The notes under the pieces: generated by a model | Told to the model about the DNA's origin: nothing | Seen by the model: the letters and a program-made list of their open reading frames with translations, nothing else | Databases searched by the model: none | Program-made: the position numbers and the translations under genes | Shown: in pieces, positions 6,791-6,934 of the stretch | How positions within the stretch are numbered: position 1 is the stretch's first letter | How the letters are laid out: each line of letters begins with the position of its first letter | From: Bacteroidales bacterium | GTDB lineage: Bacteria; Bacteroidota; Bacteroidia; Bacteroidales; WRGA01 | Direction: 5' to 3' | Assembly (NCBI GenBank): GCA_031279795.1 | Contig: JAITHZ010000032.1 | Span: 1-6,934 of the forward strand | DNA length: 6,934 bases

Positions 6791-6851
6791 CCCGACGTTG
6801 AGTTTTTTACCCAAACGTTGGGGTCGCCGACCCAAACGTTGCGTGTTTTCA
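6791..6851. repeat. Three tandem units built on CCCAAACGTTG
   Basis: The units are 6791-6809 (CCCGACGTTG, then GTTTTTT), 6810-6830 (CCCAAACGTTG, then GGGTCGCCGA) and 6831-6851 (CCCAAACGTTG, then CGTGTTTTCA). Units two and three are exactly 21 bases each and share an identical 12-base word, ACCCAAACGTTG, counting the preceding A. The first unit is two bases shorter and diverged. The period is about two helical turns. Confidence 0.65.
6814..6850 (+). terminator. Long dyad, possible terminator of the surface protein gene
   Basis: AACGTTGGGGTCG (6814-6826) and CGACCCAAACGTT (6828-6840) are complementary over 13 positions with one mismatch, around a single central base. As RNA this would form a stable stem. 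The following GCGTGTTTTC is only modestly T-rich, so termination would be weaker than at a classical site. The dyad is made from units two and three of the tandem repeat. It lies about 70 bases after the stop codon. Confidence 0.4.
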
Positions 6852-6866
6852 CTGAAATTTTGCATG

Positions 6867-6907
6867 AAAAAAGCCCAATGTTGCGGTAAAAACCGGCAAC
6901 ATTGGGC
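6867..6907 (-). terminator. Rho-independent terminator of a minus-strand gene beyond the window
   Basis: GCCCAATGTTGC-GGT (6873-6887) pairs with ACCGGCAACATTGGGC (6892-6907), a 15-base-pair stem with one bulged C and a short A-rich loop. Read on the minus strand the hairpin is followed directly by TTTTTT (complement of 6867-6872), the classical terminator layout. On the plus strand a run of A follows, so it would not serve the surface-protein gene. It implies a convergent gene ending just past base 6934. Confidence 0.8.
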
Positions 6908-6934
6908 GAAAAAAATAAAGAATCAGAAAAATTA

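Noticed and set aside
6791..6851. CRISPR array
   Set aside because: The units are directly adjacent, about 21 bases long with no unique spacers, and no cas genes are nearby.

Overview
The window looks like a chromosomal segment from a member of the Bacteroidales (phylum Bacteroidota); family and genus cannot be fixed from sequence alone. The reasons are a DUF4831-type exported protein, a PorT-type outer-membrane barrel, a surface protein with the head module common in Bacteroidota, promoters resembling the Bacteroidota TAnnTTTG -7 box, and A-rich translation start regions in place of strong Shine-Dalgarno sites. No RNA gene, transposase, CRISPR array or phage gene is visible.

Layout, left to right. 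(1) Bases 1-626 hold the 3' part of a membrane-bound acyltransferase-3 family gene. (2) It overlaps by 14 bases the start of an AraC/XylS-type regulator (613-1521). (3) A 106-base gap carries a candidate -7 box and an unusual array of TGTTTCTGT words in both orientations. This leads into a probable two-gene operon encoding exported envelope proteins: a DUF4831 protein (1628-2698) and a small outer-membrane beta-barrel (2736-3347), closed by a hairpin terminator. (4) On the minus strand lies a polytopic membrane protein of unknown function (3433-4755). Its start is corrected here to an internal ATG because a promoter-like box lies inside the longer reading frame. (5) A very AT-rich divergent intergenic region (4756-4954) carries promoter elements for both directions and a dyad. 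(6) A large secreted or surface protein follows (4955-6742). It has a head module, two copies of a beta-rich repeat and a C-terminal domain resembling class-I glutamine amidotransferases. (7) The right edge (6743-6934) contains three tandem units built on CCCAAACGTTG, a long dyad, and a rho-independent terminator that works on the minus strand. It therefore belongs to a gene lying beyond the window.

Functionally most of the window concerns the cell envelope: acyl transfer, an outer-membrane barrel, an exported protein of unknown function, a polytopic membrane protein and a surface protein. The AraC-type regulator sits directly upstream of the DUF4831/barrel pair and is a reasonable candidate to control it, but that is inference. 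No complete new multi-gene system is apparent. The most interesting items are the operator-like array, the composite surface protein with its composition step, and the repeat-derived right edge.
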